From Actinostola sp. cb2023 (taxonomy: Eukaryota > Cnidaria > Anthozoa > Actiniaria > Actinostolidae), in assembly GCA_033675265.1 (NCBI GenBank), contig JAUJYZ010001419.1, positions 43,680-107,679 on the forward strand: a stretch of 64,000 nucleotides of DNA. The letters are read 5' to 3'. Positions 11,066-21,861 of the stretch are shown piece by piece. The translations under genes and the position numbers were made by a program. The notes beneath the pieces are model-generated. The model was not told the DNA's origin. It worked only from the letters and a program-made list of their open reading frames with translations, and ran no database searches. Numbering within the stretch: position 1 is the first letter of the stretch; every line of letters starts with the position of its first letter.

Positions 11066-11508
11066 GCAGGCCGTCGTCGTCGTACTCTTTGACCTAAACG
11101 TGAAAGTGGCTTCTAATGCGCATGCGCCCTGCGCCGGTGTTGCATTGGAATGGTCTCACAAAAACAGTAACGCAACACCGGATGTGTGATTTCATAATAA
11201 ACGAAAGTATGCCAAACAAAGACAATCAAACATCGATGTCAAGTTTAGTATGTAAAACTTGTTTATGTTGTTTCTGATTGAAAAATGAGTCTTCAGTATC
11301 GACAAGTTATTGATCCAATTTCAACCGAGTAATAAATTTGGTACATGTAATTTATCCAATTTCAGCCTTTTAGCCCTTTCAGCCTTTTCAGCCTTTTCAG
11401 TTTCAGTCTTTTATCGCAACCCATAATTACTGACACTAAAAATACTATCATGTATTAATAGTCGTAGACAGGAACCCATAAGTAGGAGCCTCCATCTGGG
11501 ATGTATTC

Positions 11509-11957
11509 GTGAGACGACCTGTGACCGGATCAGGCTATTTTTAGAACACCAGTTTTGCCGCGAAATTTTAACACCAGGGATTTTTGATTTCGGCTTTGTT
11601 ACGGAAGTTTCTAGCTTTTGGCTTGGTAGGTTTACTATTTGATGTTTTTTTAGTTCCTTGAGAAACAGAACACGAACTTGAAGACTCTTGGTCACTTTCC
11701 GATGAAGTACTAAACTCTGCAAAAGAGTCACTGTAACTATCACTGTCATTTTCGCTCTCTTCACTTTCAGTTTCTTCAATTTCGCCAATTTCTTCGTCCG
11801 CCACTTTGTTCATATATCACAAATAAACACAAATCATCTACCTCATTGATGCTGATTGGCTCTGTGTAATTCCCATGGGGGATTCCTATTGATTGATGAT
11901 TAGTTCGCGGGAATAGGTGTTCTAAAAATAGCCTGATCCGGTCACAGGTCGTCTCAC
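11509..11957. mobile_element. 449-bp element with 42-bp terminal inverted repeats
   Basis: The left end GTGAGACGACCTGTGACCGG and its near-perfect inverse at the right enclose a short acidic reading frame. It lies in a stretch absent from copy A. Weaker inverted similarity continues outside (CCATCTGGG... / ...CCCAGTACGGTAGATGG), so the true element may reach about 11485-11975. It is probably a non-autonomous DNA transposon. Confidence 0.65.
11568..11813 (-). CDS. Small acidic Ser/Glu-rich ORF inside a TIR element
   Basis: An 81-codon frame starts at an ATG (11813) with MNKVADEEIGEIEE, continues through a Ser/Glu/Asp-rich stretch and ends in a basic KPTKPKARNF segment. Acidic low-complexity heads of this kind occur at the N-terminus of piggyBac-type and some other transposases. 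No catalytic domain follows, so this looks like the leftover 5' end of a transposase gene in a deletion derivative. The transposase link is inference; similarity would have to be searched. Confidence 0.35.
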   Translation of the reverse strand: MNKVADEEIGEIEETESEESENDSDSYSDSFAEFSTSSESDQESSSSCSVSQGTKKTSNSKPTKPKARNFRNKAEIKNPWC

Positions 11958-12025
11958 AAACCCAGTACGGTAGATGGACTGTTGTAGACAGGTATTTGGA
12001 TTTGTGCATATATTAGTCTAAACAC

Positions 12026-12424
<399 letters not shown>

Positions 12425-12597
12425 AGACGATGATATGCGAGGCGACGTAGGTATTGTATTATATTGTATTATTATCTGATTGTACGGTTTTCTTTGTTCT
12501 TTGTAGGGCTTTATATCCCATATTGCCCTGCTCGTTACGAATTCAAGGGTAATATACAGATATTGACCCGGGCTATATCTTTTGATAAATGAACTTA

Positions 12598-12797
12598 TAC
12601 CCCGGCCATTCACACCAAAACTTGTTTAGTTAAACTTTTTTTTTTCTAGCTTCTGGAATTGATATTGTGCAACACAAACAAAGGACAGTTTACCAGCAGT
12701 TTTGTGCCAAAAGTTGCGTGGCGTTTGTAGATAATTTTCTAAACCTGTTTAGTAAAACCACTTTAAAACCTGTTTTAGCCTCGGTGTGAACGGGGCA
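12598..12797. mobile_element. 200-bp MITE, second member of the TACCCC family
   Basis: It begins TACCCCGG and ends GGTGTGAACGGGGCA, and shares GGACAGTTTACCAGC and GTGGCGTTTGTAGATAATTT with 7682-7912. The target TA is intact on the left and changed on the right. Confidence 0.7.
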
Positions 12798-12800
12798 TTA

Positions 12801-12872
12801 GTTAGAACCTGGAATCGAACCCAAGGCCTTTCTACACCACACTTTACACTGTATACTACATAGCTATCTGAT
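12801..12872 (-). other. tRNA-like sequence (A- and B-box), SINE head or tRNA pseudogene
   Basis: On the minus strand TAGCTATGTAGTAT resembles a Pol III A box and, about 40 nt on, GGGTTCGATTCC is a perfect B box. I cannot pair an acceptor stem, so it is not a working tRNA. Weaker B-box-like sequences occur on the minus strand at 24478-24492 and 63950-63975. Confidence 0.3.
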
Positions 12873-13198
12873 GGAATTTGCTGGACAAAAAATTGATTTA
12901 CATCTTTTGATGAAGCTCATTAGCATTTGTTTAGCATTTCCTCATGGGAATTACGGAACAATATGGACTACTTTTTGTAGATCCATATCTATGGCTTAAT
13001 TCACTTAATGCCTCGGTCTTCGGTAATTAACTCTAAACTTATTATCGTTCGAGATCAGACAGGTAAACTATTAGCATGTCTACAGATAATTTCCATCCAG
13101 ACGACCAAATTGAAATTCACACAATATTCGAACGGTTGGCGCGCCTAAAATTAGTCACATTAACAGCCATAAACGTTTTCTATCGCGGTATCATATTA

Positions 13199-13472
13199 CC
13201 GCCGATTCCGATGAAACGCGACCACCTAGACGTTGATTTGATGGTTTGTAGTTTGCATTAGGTGGACGTCAATCACATGTGAATCATCGAAGTATGACTA
13301 GTTTTTGCTCAATAATTCAATTATATCGTTTATTAGCCATTTCCAACCAGACCAAACCAATATGAAAGTTATTCTAGCACGTTAGAGCTTAATCTACATT
13401 CCGTAAAATTCCGCCTAAAGCACAAATTCAATCCTCAAAGTCTAGGTGGTCGCGTTTCATCAGAATCGGCGG
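13199..13472. mobile_element. 274-bp MITE with 33-bp TIRs and TA target
   Basis: The ends CCGCCGATTCCGATGAAACG and its inverse (one mismatch over 33 bp) are flanked by TA at 13197-13198 and 13473-13474, as expected of Tc1/mariner-like non-autonomous elements. It sits within a few bases of where copy A carries the unrelated 5369-5824 element. Confidence 0.8.
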
Positions 13473-14080
13473 TAAAGTAGCTTAAAGTTGTCCATAACTT
13501 TTCCAATGAGTAAACGTTCATTAGAACTTCACTGCGTAGGCGACGACTTAAACCTCCTCTACATTCCATTCTAACATTATTAATTATTAGTGTTCAGACG
13601 TGCAAAGCTGCAGATATAGTCTCCATAGGAGGAGTTTATCTGGTTTCGTTTATCCGAGTCTCTACTTCGTCTCTACCGTCGGCTATACTTTCAATTTGGC
13701 TGGCTGCTAAGACAGACAGACATATATATCGGCCCGGATAGTATAGGACGTCTATAGAATGCTATACACATAGATAAAGAGACAAAACAGGCAATTCTCA
13801 TACGAACCTAAGTGTTCTGATTGGTATTGAGTCCGTCGATCGCTTAGTTGAGTTAACTTCTTCGTGGGAGAATTCACTGTGGGCAGTCGCGCTATACCTT
13901 GCACAACATATTCAGTCACGCTTGACAGCTTCCACAGGAAGCCCAAACTCATGTATTTCGAGCCACACCCTCCATTGTCTGGTAAATTACTCGGGCTTCC
14001 TGTGAAATACCCGAGTTAAAAAGGCAATTCTCATACATTCGCTATTTAAGCAGGATATACACCCATACACCCTTGACTAT

Positions 14081-14294
14081 AAAGGTGCGACCCCAGAGAA
14101 TCATGGGAGATACTGTTTACCAAGTCTTGCTGACCCCAATTCCCTGACATTTCCACACAAAAAATCGACCATCTCATTTTGAATGACACTTGAATTTGCC
14201 TGCACCGCAATGTTCTTGTTTAGTACAAGACGTCAGTTAATGAAGAACATAGCTGCAAATAGAAACTCCCATGATCCTTCAGGGTTGCACCTTT
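14081..14294. mobile_element. 214-bp element with about 30-bp inverted ends (AAAGGTGC...GCACCTTT)
   Basis: AAAGGTGCGACCCCAGAG with ATCATGGGAG at the left pairs with CTCCCATGATCC...GGGTTGCACCTTT at the right. It has no ORF and the target duplication is unclear. It begins just beyond the right end of duplication copy B. Confidence 0.6.
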
Positions 14295-14317
14295 CACCCT
14301 TTCCTGCGGACTAACAG

Positions 14318-14492
14318 AATAAGCCAGTTCAGTGTTTAAGAATAAGGTTCAGTGCGCATGCGATTTTACCCGATTATATCACCTTCTTTTGTTATTTAAA
14401 AATCACACAAACGTTAACAAAAGAAGGTGATATAATCGGGATAAAATCGCATGCGCACTGAACCCTATTCTTAAACTCTGAACTGGCTTATT
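14318..14492. mobile_element. 175-bp near-perfect palindrome (foldback MITE)
   Basis: Arms of about 75 bp (AATAAGCCAGTTCAG... with GTGCGCATGCGATTTTA) pair almost without mismatch around a loop of about 20 bp. A transcript would form one long hairpin. No coding capacity. Confidence 0.75.
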
Positions 14493-15274
14493 GAAATAGG
14501 TGTATAACCTTTGTATAATTGTTGCAAAAACATTAATAAAATAAATAAATAAATAAATAAAGAATTATCAACGAACCTAATAATAATATTTAAAAAATAG
14601 GTGTATCAAGTCGAAAGCCATTTCGTGTGGACGCAGAGCTTTTTACCGTTTTCGGTCAAAGGAAAACGCGTACGGAGGTTTTCAAAAACGGATTAGTGTG
14701 GACGAGGCCTTAGACTTTCCAATTAATCCAAGGGAATAATCAAACAAACAGATGGATTGGCATAGCTCTTTAAGATCTACTTAAAAGTCGTTCATTAATG
14801 GTCTTGACGGCGACCATTGAAGTTTGAGAGGCTAGAGAACAGATGTTGTTGGGAACAATGAACCCTACGAGAGAGGAAGGGTTTCATTGTTGTTAAAACC
14901 TACATCACTTATGCGATGAACAAAGAAATATAAAATAAAATAAACATTTTAATTTATTAAGAAAACCAGCGATAGGATGCGACGTTTCGTTGTCAAATAA
15001 ACAATACAAATAAAAAAAACACATGAAGTCTTCTTGCGGCTGTTATATGTGAGAGACTCTGGAAATTTTGTAATGTACTTCATAACTGGTATTAAGACAA
15101 TTAGGACACTAAAAGAATACATATGTGTATGTTGTTGGATTGTAAACCCTTACAAAGAGGATTATTTGCAGCAAATCGTTTGGCAAGTTTTTCGGCATCG
15201 GCGAATAATTATTCTGCTCGCCACTGACAAATCACGATATTTTGCTCAACCTCGTCCAATAATTGCTTATTATT

Positions 15275-16495
15275 TGCAGCAACTCGTTTTATTTGCAGCA
15301 ACTCGTTTTATTTGCACCAACTCGTTTTATTTGTTGAAACTCGTTTTATTTGCAGCAACTCGTTTTATTTGCAGCAACTCGTTTTATTTGCAGCAACTTG
15401 TTTTATTTGCAGCAACTTGTTTTATTTGTAGCAACTCGTTTTATTTGCAGCAACTTGTTTTATTTGTAGCAACTCGTTTTATTTGCAGCAACTTGTTTTA
15501 TTTGCAGCAACTTGTTTTATTTGTAGCAACTCGTTTTATTTGCAGCAACTCGTTTTATTTGTAGCAACTCGTTTTATTTGCAGCAACTTGTTTTATTTGT
15601 AGCAACTCGTTTTATTTGCAGCAACTCGTTTTATTTGCAGCAACTTGTTTTATTTGTAGCAACTCGTTTTATTTGCAGCAACTTGTTTTATTTGCAGCAA
15701 CTTGTTTTATTTGTAGCAACTCGTTTTATTTGCAGCAACTTGTTTTATTTGCAGCAACTTGTTTTATTTGCTGCAACTCGTTTTCAGTATTTGCAGCAAC
15801 TCGTTTTATTTGCAGCAACTCGTTTTATTTGTAGCAATTCGTTTTCAGTATTTGCAGCAACTCGTTTTATTTGCAGCAACTCGTTTTATTTGCAGCAACT
15901 CGTTTTATTTGTAGCAACTCGTTTTATTTGTAGCAACTCGTTTTATTTGCAGCAACTCGTTTTATTTGTAGCAACTCGTTTTATTTGTAGCAACTCGTTT
16001 TATTTGCAGCAACTCGTTTTATTTGCAGCAACTCGTTTTATTTGTAGCAATTCGTTTTCAGTATTTGCAGCAACTCGTTTTATTTGCAGCAACTCGTTTT
16101 ATTTGTAGCAACTCGTTTTATTTGTAGCAACTCGTTTTATTTGCAGCAACTCGTTTTATTTGTAGCAACTCGTTTTATTTGCAGCAACTCGTTTTATTTG
16201 CAGCAACTCGTTTTATTTGCTGAAACTCGTTTTGTATTTGCTGCAACTCGTTTTGTATTTGCAGCAACTCGTTTTTTATTTGCTGCAACTCGTTTTGTAT
16301 TTGCTGCAACTCGTTTTGTATTTGCTGCAACTCGTTTTGTATTTGCTGCAACTCGTTTTGTATTTGCTACAACACGTTTTGTATTTGCTGCAACTCGTTT
16401 TGTATTTGCAGCAACTCGTTTTGTATTTGCCGCAACTCGTTTTGTATTTGCTGTAACTCGTTTTGTATTTGCTGCAACTCGTTTTGTATTTGCAG
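15275..16495. repeat. 19-bp minisatellite (TTTTATTTGCAGCAACTCG), grading to 21-bp units
   Basis: About 60 units. From about 16215 on, the unit becomes TTTTGTATTTGCTGCAACTCG (21 bp), and a few 23-bp units with TTTTCAG occur at 15780, 15840 and 16045. The long frames through it (FICSNSFYLQQL, FVFAATR types) are produced by the repeat and are not taken as genes. Confidence 0.95.
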
Positions 16496-16640
16496 ATGCA
16501 AGGAGAACGAGAACGTCAGTTCGTTATTTGTGAAGTTAGTAGTTGTTTTTAGTCAACCGGACCACAAAACGACGATATGTCATTCATGAAAGGCGGCGCA
16601 AATTTAGTGAAAACACGGAATATGAAACAATTATGAAAAC

Positions 16641-16844
16641 CATCCTTAAACAAACAAGTATATTCGTTCCCATTGTCTTTGTTCCCTAAGGGAGTTACTT
16701 AATTGTACATTTCAGCATAAATAAGTTGCATTTGAAACAATTGAACCGTAGTTGTACCTGAAGATGGTTTGAATAAATAAACCGAAAACGTTCGTCAATT
16801 ATTGTCTCTACCATTTGCCCATATTTACAATCAATTATGAAAAC
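16641..16844 (+). mobile_element. Penelope-type tail insertion with 13-bp target duplication
   Basis: CAATTATGAAAAC precedes (16628-16640) and ends (16832-16844) the insert. The inverted paralogue at 4150-4340 lacks it. Inside is CTGAAGATGGTTT-GAATAAAT-AAACCGAAAACG, the tail hairpin shared with 48609 and 4650. It is a 5'-truncated, non-coding copy. Confidence 0.65.
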
Positions 16845-17643
16845 AATAGACAATAAAGCACTTTATTCGAACTTCGTCGTCCTTGACGTCGTCGTCCTGG
16901 TGCTTAATGTCCTTAATGTCAGTATCGTAACACGGTGTTAACAACCCGGGTCTGCTATGGTTGGAAACGTTGAACTCAGTTCATAATCAACTTTCCAGAC
17001 CGTTACAACTGTTTTGGACACTGTTACTATTTAACAAATTGACATCACTTTTAGCCGAGTGGATCTGCATCAGTACTATACTTTGACAATGTTATAACAA
17101 AATTTATCGTCAATAAGAGGACAGACGCATAAAAAAGTTTTTTTTACAAAAAATTATTCAAACATGTTTACACACCATATTGTATTTCTCGATCTTACGA
17201 ATTTCTTACTATTTCGTGTACTTCGTAGTCGTTTAGTGTCGCAAAGCGAACACTATCATTTACTTTCTGTTCGGACTCAACTTCCTCCAGAGACAAGCAG
17301 AGTTTTTCATCTGAAATTTCCTCAAGAAAGTCAACCTTGGAACGAAGGATGGATTTTTTCTCCATCGATCTTCAGCTTTGTACGCGTCATTTTGTTTTCT
17401 TTTATTGATGATTAAAATTAACCAATCAGCGCGCGAGAAATGTGTACGTTATTGTAAAAGTACTATTTCATATTTATGGAAAATAGTATAGGTCGGGAGA
17501 GCCGTATAAGAGTGAGATGAAAATTAATGTTAACTCAACCTTCCCGACCGTTGTAGACTATTATATTATATCCCCAACACTGAGATTACGATTCAATTAC
17601 CACTCAGTTATCGGAACATATTACATTATAGACGGCGTTTCAA

Positions 17644-17727
17644 AGAAGAAAGAAGAAGAAGAAGAAGAAGAAGAAGAAGAAGAAGAAGAAGAAGAAGAAG
17701 AAGAAGAAGAAGAAGAAGAAGAAGAAT
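17644..17727. repeat. GAA microsatellite
   Basis: About 26 GAA units. The poly-glutamate frame through it is a repeat artefact. Confidence 0.97.
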
Positions 17728-17729
17728 AT

Positions 17730-18460
17730 ATTTATATAGTGCTTATCCACTAATTGTCCATAGCGCTTTTATTACAATTAAAGATGTAAAAAAATAAAGA
17801 TGAAAACATGTAATGGACTGATTCTAAAGCCATTATCCTATTCTATAGACCGAATTCATAATGGCTGCCTCTAATTTGCATAAAATTCAAAACAATATCA
17901 TTTTTGGAAAAGTAAATCTTTGATATGATAGAATGTGATTATCTATTAAATACTATGAATGTGTTTTGAAACCAAATAATAAATTCTTGAGAAGATGTGA
18001 ACATTTGAAATTGTGAAATTGCACCAAAACGTAACGAGGATGGTGAGGGCTCACTTGAAAAATACATACAAAACTCTCTATTTATGATCTGTCATAACTC
18101 CGATGATATTTTGTCTACAGCAAAGAAGCTTTCCAAGAATGTTTATTTCTAGGTACTGTTTTAGATGACAGTGATCATTTGTACCAGAAACGTATCGTAT
18201 ATCGCCAAACTAAAAATACGCCATTATCATATTCTATAACAGTAGGTTTTAATAGCCGAAGTTTAATTAGTGAAATCTGAGAACCAGGGGGAGTCGATCC
18301 ACTGATAAATTTCTGAAAAAAAACTCCAAATAATAATAGCTCAACATGCGTTCGTAATTTGAATTGTAGTTCCGGATCCACGTGTTCAAAGAGTCAAAAC
18401 ACCCACACACGTGCACGTAGAGACAATCTTCCACAGACAGACAGACAAACCCCCGTCGAT
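17730..18460. other. Unassigned non-repetitive stretch
   Basis: AT-rich DNA with no convincing frame, RNA or transposon signature. The same holds for 16900-17640. Confidence 0.5.
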
Positions 18461-18467
18461 AAACCAA

Positions 18468-20094
18468 CCCCAATGTTATCACATGAAGAGAGACAATCGA
18501 CATTATTGGAAGCTCATTAACAGCTTCGTTTAAGGATCATTAATTAGTACACTTCGATAAACAAACCTCAATGTTATCACATGAAGAGAGACAATCGACA
18601 TTATTGGAAGTCTCATTAACAGCTTCGTTTAAGGATCATTAATTAGTACACTTCGATAATCAAACCTCAATGTTATCACATGAAGAGAGACAATCGACAA
18701 TATTGGAAGCTCATTAACAGCTTCGTTTAAGGATCATAAATTAGTACACTTCGATAATCAAACCTCAATGTTATCACATGAAGAGAGACAATCGACATTA
18801 TTGGAAGCTCATTAACAGCTTCGTTTAAGGATCATTAATTAGTACACTTCGATAAACAAACCTCAATGTTATCACATGAAGAGAGACAATCGACATTATT
18901 GGAAGCTCATTAACAGCTTCGTTTAAGGATCATTAATTAGTACACTTCGATAAACAAACCTCAATGTTATCACATGAAGAGAGACAATCGACATTATTGG
19001 AAGCTCATTAACAGCTTCGTTTAAGGATCATAAATTAGTACACTTCGATAATCAAACCCCAATGTTATCACATGAAGAGAGACAATCGACATTATTGGAA
19101 GCTCATTAACAGCTTCGTTTAAGGATCATTAATTAGTACACTTCGATAAACAAACCTCAATGTTATCACATGAAGAGAGACAATCGACATTATTGGAAGC
19201 TCATTAACAGCTTCGTTTACGGATCATTAATTAGTACACGGCTTCGATAAACAAACCTCAATGTTATCACATGAAGAGAGACAATCGACATTATTGGAAG
19301 CTCATTAACAGCTTCGTTTACGGATCATTAATTAGTACACGGCTTCGATAAACAAACCTCAATGTTATCACATGAAGAGAGACAATCGACATTATTGGAA
19401 GCTCATTAACAGCTTCGTTTAAGGATCATTAATTAGTACACTTCGATAATCAAACCCCAATGTTATCACATGAAGAGAGACAATCGACAATATTGGAAGC
19501 TCATTAACAGCTTCGTTTAAGGATCATTAATTAGTACACTTCGATAAACAAACCTCAATGTTATCACATGAAGAGAGACAATCGACATTATTGGAAGCTC
19601 ATTAACAGCTTCGTTTAAGGATCATTAATTAGTACACTTCGATAATCAAACCTCAATGTTATCACATGAAGAGAGACAATCGACATTATTGGAAGCTCAT
19701 TAACAGCTTCGTTTACGGATCATTAATTAGTACACTTCGATAAACAAACCTCAATGTTATCACATGAAGAGAGACAATCGACATTATTGGAAGCTCATTA
19801 ACAGCTTCGTTTACGGATCATTAATTAGTACACTTCGATAAACAAACCTCAATGTTATCACATGAAGAGAGACAATCGACATTATTGGAAGCTCATTAAC
19901 AGCTTCGTTTACGGATCATTAATTAGTACACTTCGATAATCAAACCTCAATGTTATCACATGAAGAGAGACAATCGACATTATTGGAAGCTCATTAACAG
20001 CTTCGTTTAAGGATCATAAATTAGTACACTTCGATAAACAAACCTCAATGTTATCACATGAAGAGAGACAATCGACATTATTGGAAGCTCATTA
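18468..20094. repeat. 98-bp satellite, about 16.5 units
   Basis: The unit contains CAATGTTATCACATGAAGAG, CAATCGACATTATTGG and a small hairpin GAAGCT-CATTAAC-AGCTTC. Units are more than 95% alike, varying at a handful of sites (AAGGATC/ACGGATC, ATAAACA/ATAATCA). No coding. Confidence 0.97.
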
Positions 20095-20149
20095 ATATAC
20101 TTGTAGACTAGTATATACATCAGACACAAACGTATTGTGACAACCTTTT

Positions 20150-20430
20150 TGGCTAAATGTGCCAAAGCGGCCCCCTATTCCCCCCGTCTCTGCGGTCCCT
20201 GCGTATGTGCCACGCGGGATAGTTTGTCTGTCCCTCCATTTTGCAAACGGCGTGTTTTTCATATACTTCTAGAGGAATTTTGTCTCTTTTATGGCGTAGA
20301 CCGTGTTTGGGCCGTGATTCGCGTGATAGAGCGCGCGTTCTGATTGGTGGAGTGTTGTTTGAAAACGAACAGAGAACAGATCGTGACGTCACATCCGCGC
20401 GGCTTTACGTTTTCATTCACCACAAAATCA
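20150..20430 (+). promoter_or_regulatory. GC-rich promoter-like island with CCAAT and CRE motifs
   Basis: This is clearly more GC- and CpG-rich than its surroundings, with GATTGGTGG (CCAAT box, 20341-20349) and a full TGACGTCA (20383-20390). No gene attached to it is recognised in either direction, so promoter use is a guess; it could be part of an old transposon. Confidence 0.3.
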
Positions 20431-21098
20431 TTGTCAAACATTGATTCGGGTCGACAAAACACAGTATCCTACTGCTACTTTTGAGAAGAAACCGCTGCAA
20501 AAATAGTCTAAAACTCAACTGACTCAATAAATGTAGATTTTACTGAGTAGTACGATTAGTTGTATAACGTTTATCTTGTCTCGCCAAAAAGTACGCAAGT
20601 CCTCGAGAAACGACGAAAGGAAACATGGAAATTGTAATCGAAAATAATGATTATTTGTCGTAATAATGTTGAGTTTTGATAACAATAATAATAATAATAA
20701 TTTACTACTTATATAGCGCAAAAATTGAAAAAAAAAAAAAATAATCTTACCATAAAATATGAATATGAAATATATATGTACAAATCTATTAAAATTAAAA
20801 ATTAAAATAAACTAGTGAGATAGCTAGTATCCTCGCGATCGATAAAATAATTATATAATTATATAATTATAAATAACAATAATTGTATTTATATAGCACA
20901 CAAACACTAACACGATCAAGAGAAGAAAAAAACTATAGTCTACGCGAATAGACTATATTTAAGCAATAGAAGACACATTTCCTTGGTTTACTGGCGATAT
21001 AGATATAGGTTAAAGTTGATCGGGCTTTCAGGAACCAGAGCCAGGATTAGTGGCTAACCCAGGGTTAACTTAGCTAACCCAGGATTAGCTAATCCTCG

Positions 21099-21339
21099 CA
21101 CAGGCAGCCCAACCATTCATTTTGAGGCTACTAAATAATTCAATATGCACTCTCTGCGGGCGCTTCCTGCGGGACGCACACAGGAAGCCCAACATTATAC
21201 GTTACTCAACACAGGGAACCGATGTCCAACATACGTATTATATATGCGCGCGCGCTCTCTCTACCACAGGAAACCCATAAAAAGACGCAAATATCATTTT
21301 ATTGAATTATTTAGAAAATGAATGGTTGGGCTGCCTGTG
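21099..21339. mobile_element. 241-bp TIR element with CACAGGCAGCCC ends and 7-bp target duplication
   Basis: CACAGGCAGCCCAACCATTC at the left pairs with its inverse at the right, continuing through AAATAATTCAAT. ATCCTCG flanks both sides (21092-21098, 21340-21346). Related termini (CACAGGAAGCCC) occur inside at 21180 and at many other places in the window. Confidence 0.75.
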
Positions 21340-21861
21340 ATCCTCGGTTAAAAAGCTGTTCCTGAAAGCACGATTTAATCCTGGATTTCCAGGATTAACC
21401 TCGATAAACTTGGATTTAACTGGTTAAACCAGTTTTTACGCGTGATCATTTCAACTGAATTTGCTCGATCGCGCACACGCGCTGTTTTTACGGGCACAGG
21501 AAGCCCAAGCTCAGCATTTGTGACATTTGTGGCGTATATTTTGAAAATGTGATATTTTTTTAAACGTAAATTTGCTTGCACAAACATGCATTTGGTGTAC
21601 TTGTTCCTTTTTGGGGGTTTTAACGTCCATACGACATGTATTTGGGGTATTTATTTAAAAAAATTGATCCTTGAGCTACGAACAAACATCAAAATCGCCG
21701 CCCAAAAAAAAACGTTCAAATAAATTCCAAATTGTCAAGAAAACCACTCAGAAAGCTTCAACTGAACTATCACTCTATCATTTTCGAATACATTTTTTGA
21801 CGTTTTCACATGAAACTATCTCAAACGGTACGGATATTTGAACTCGATGAACATTGTTTTC

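Noticed and set aside
14600..14712. hAT-like terminus (GTGTGGACGAGGCCTTA)
   Set aside because: Only one end is convincing; no matching left end or target duplication found.
15034..16533. Long frames with FICSNSFYLQQL and FVFAATR repeats
   Set aside because: Created by the 19/21-bp minisatellite; no unique coding sequence or splice signals.
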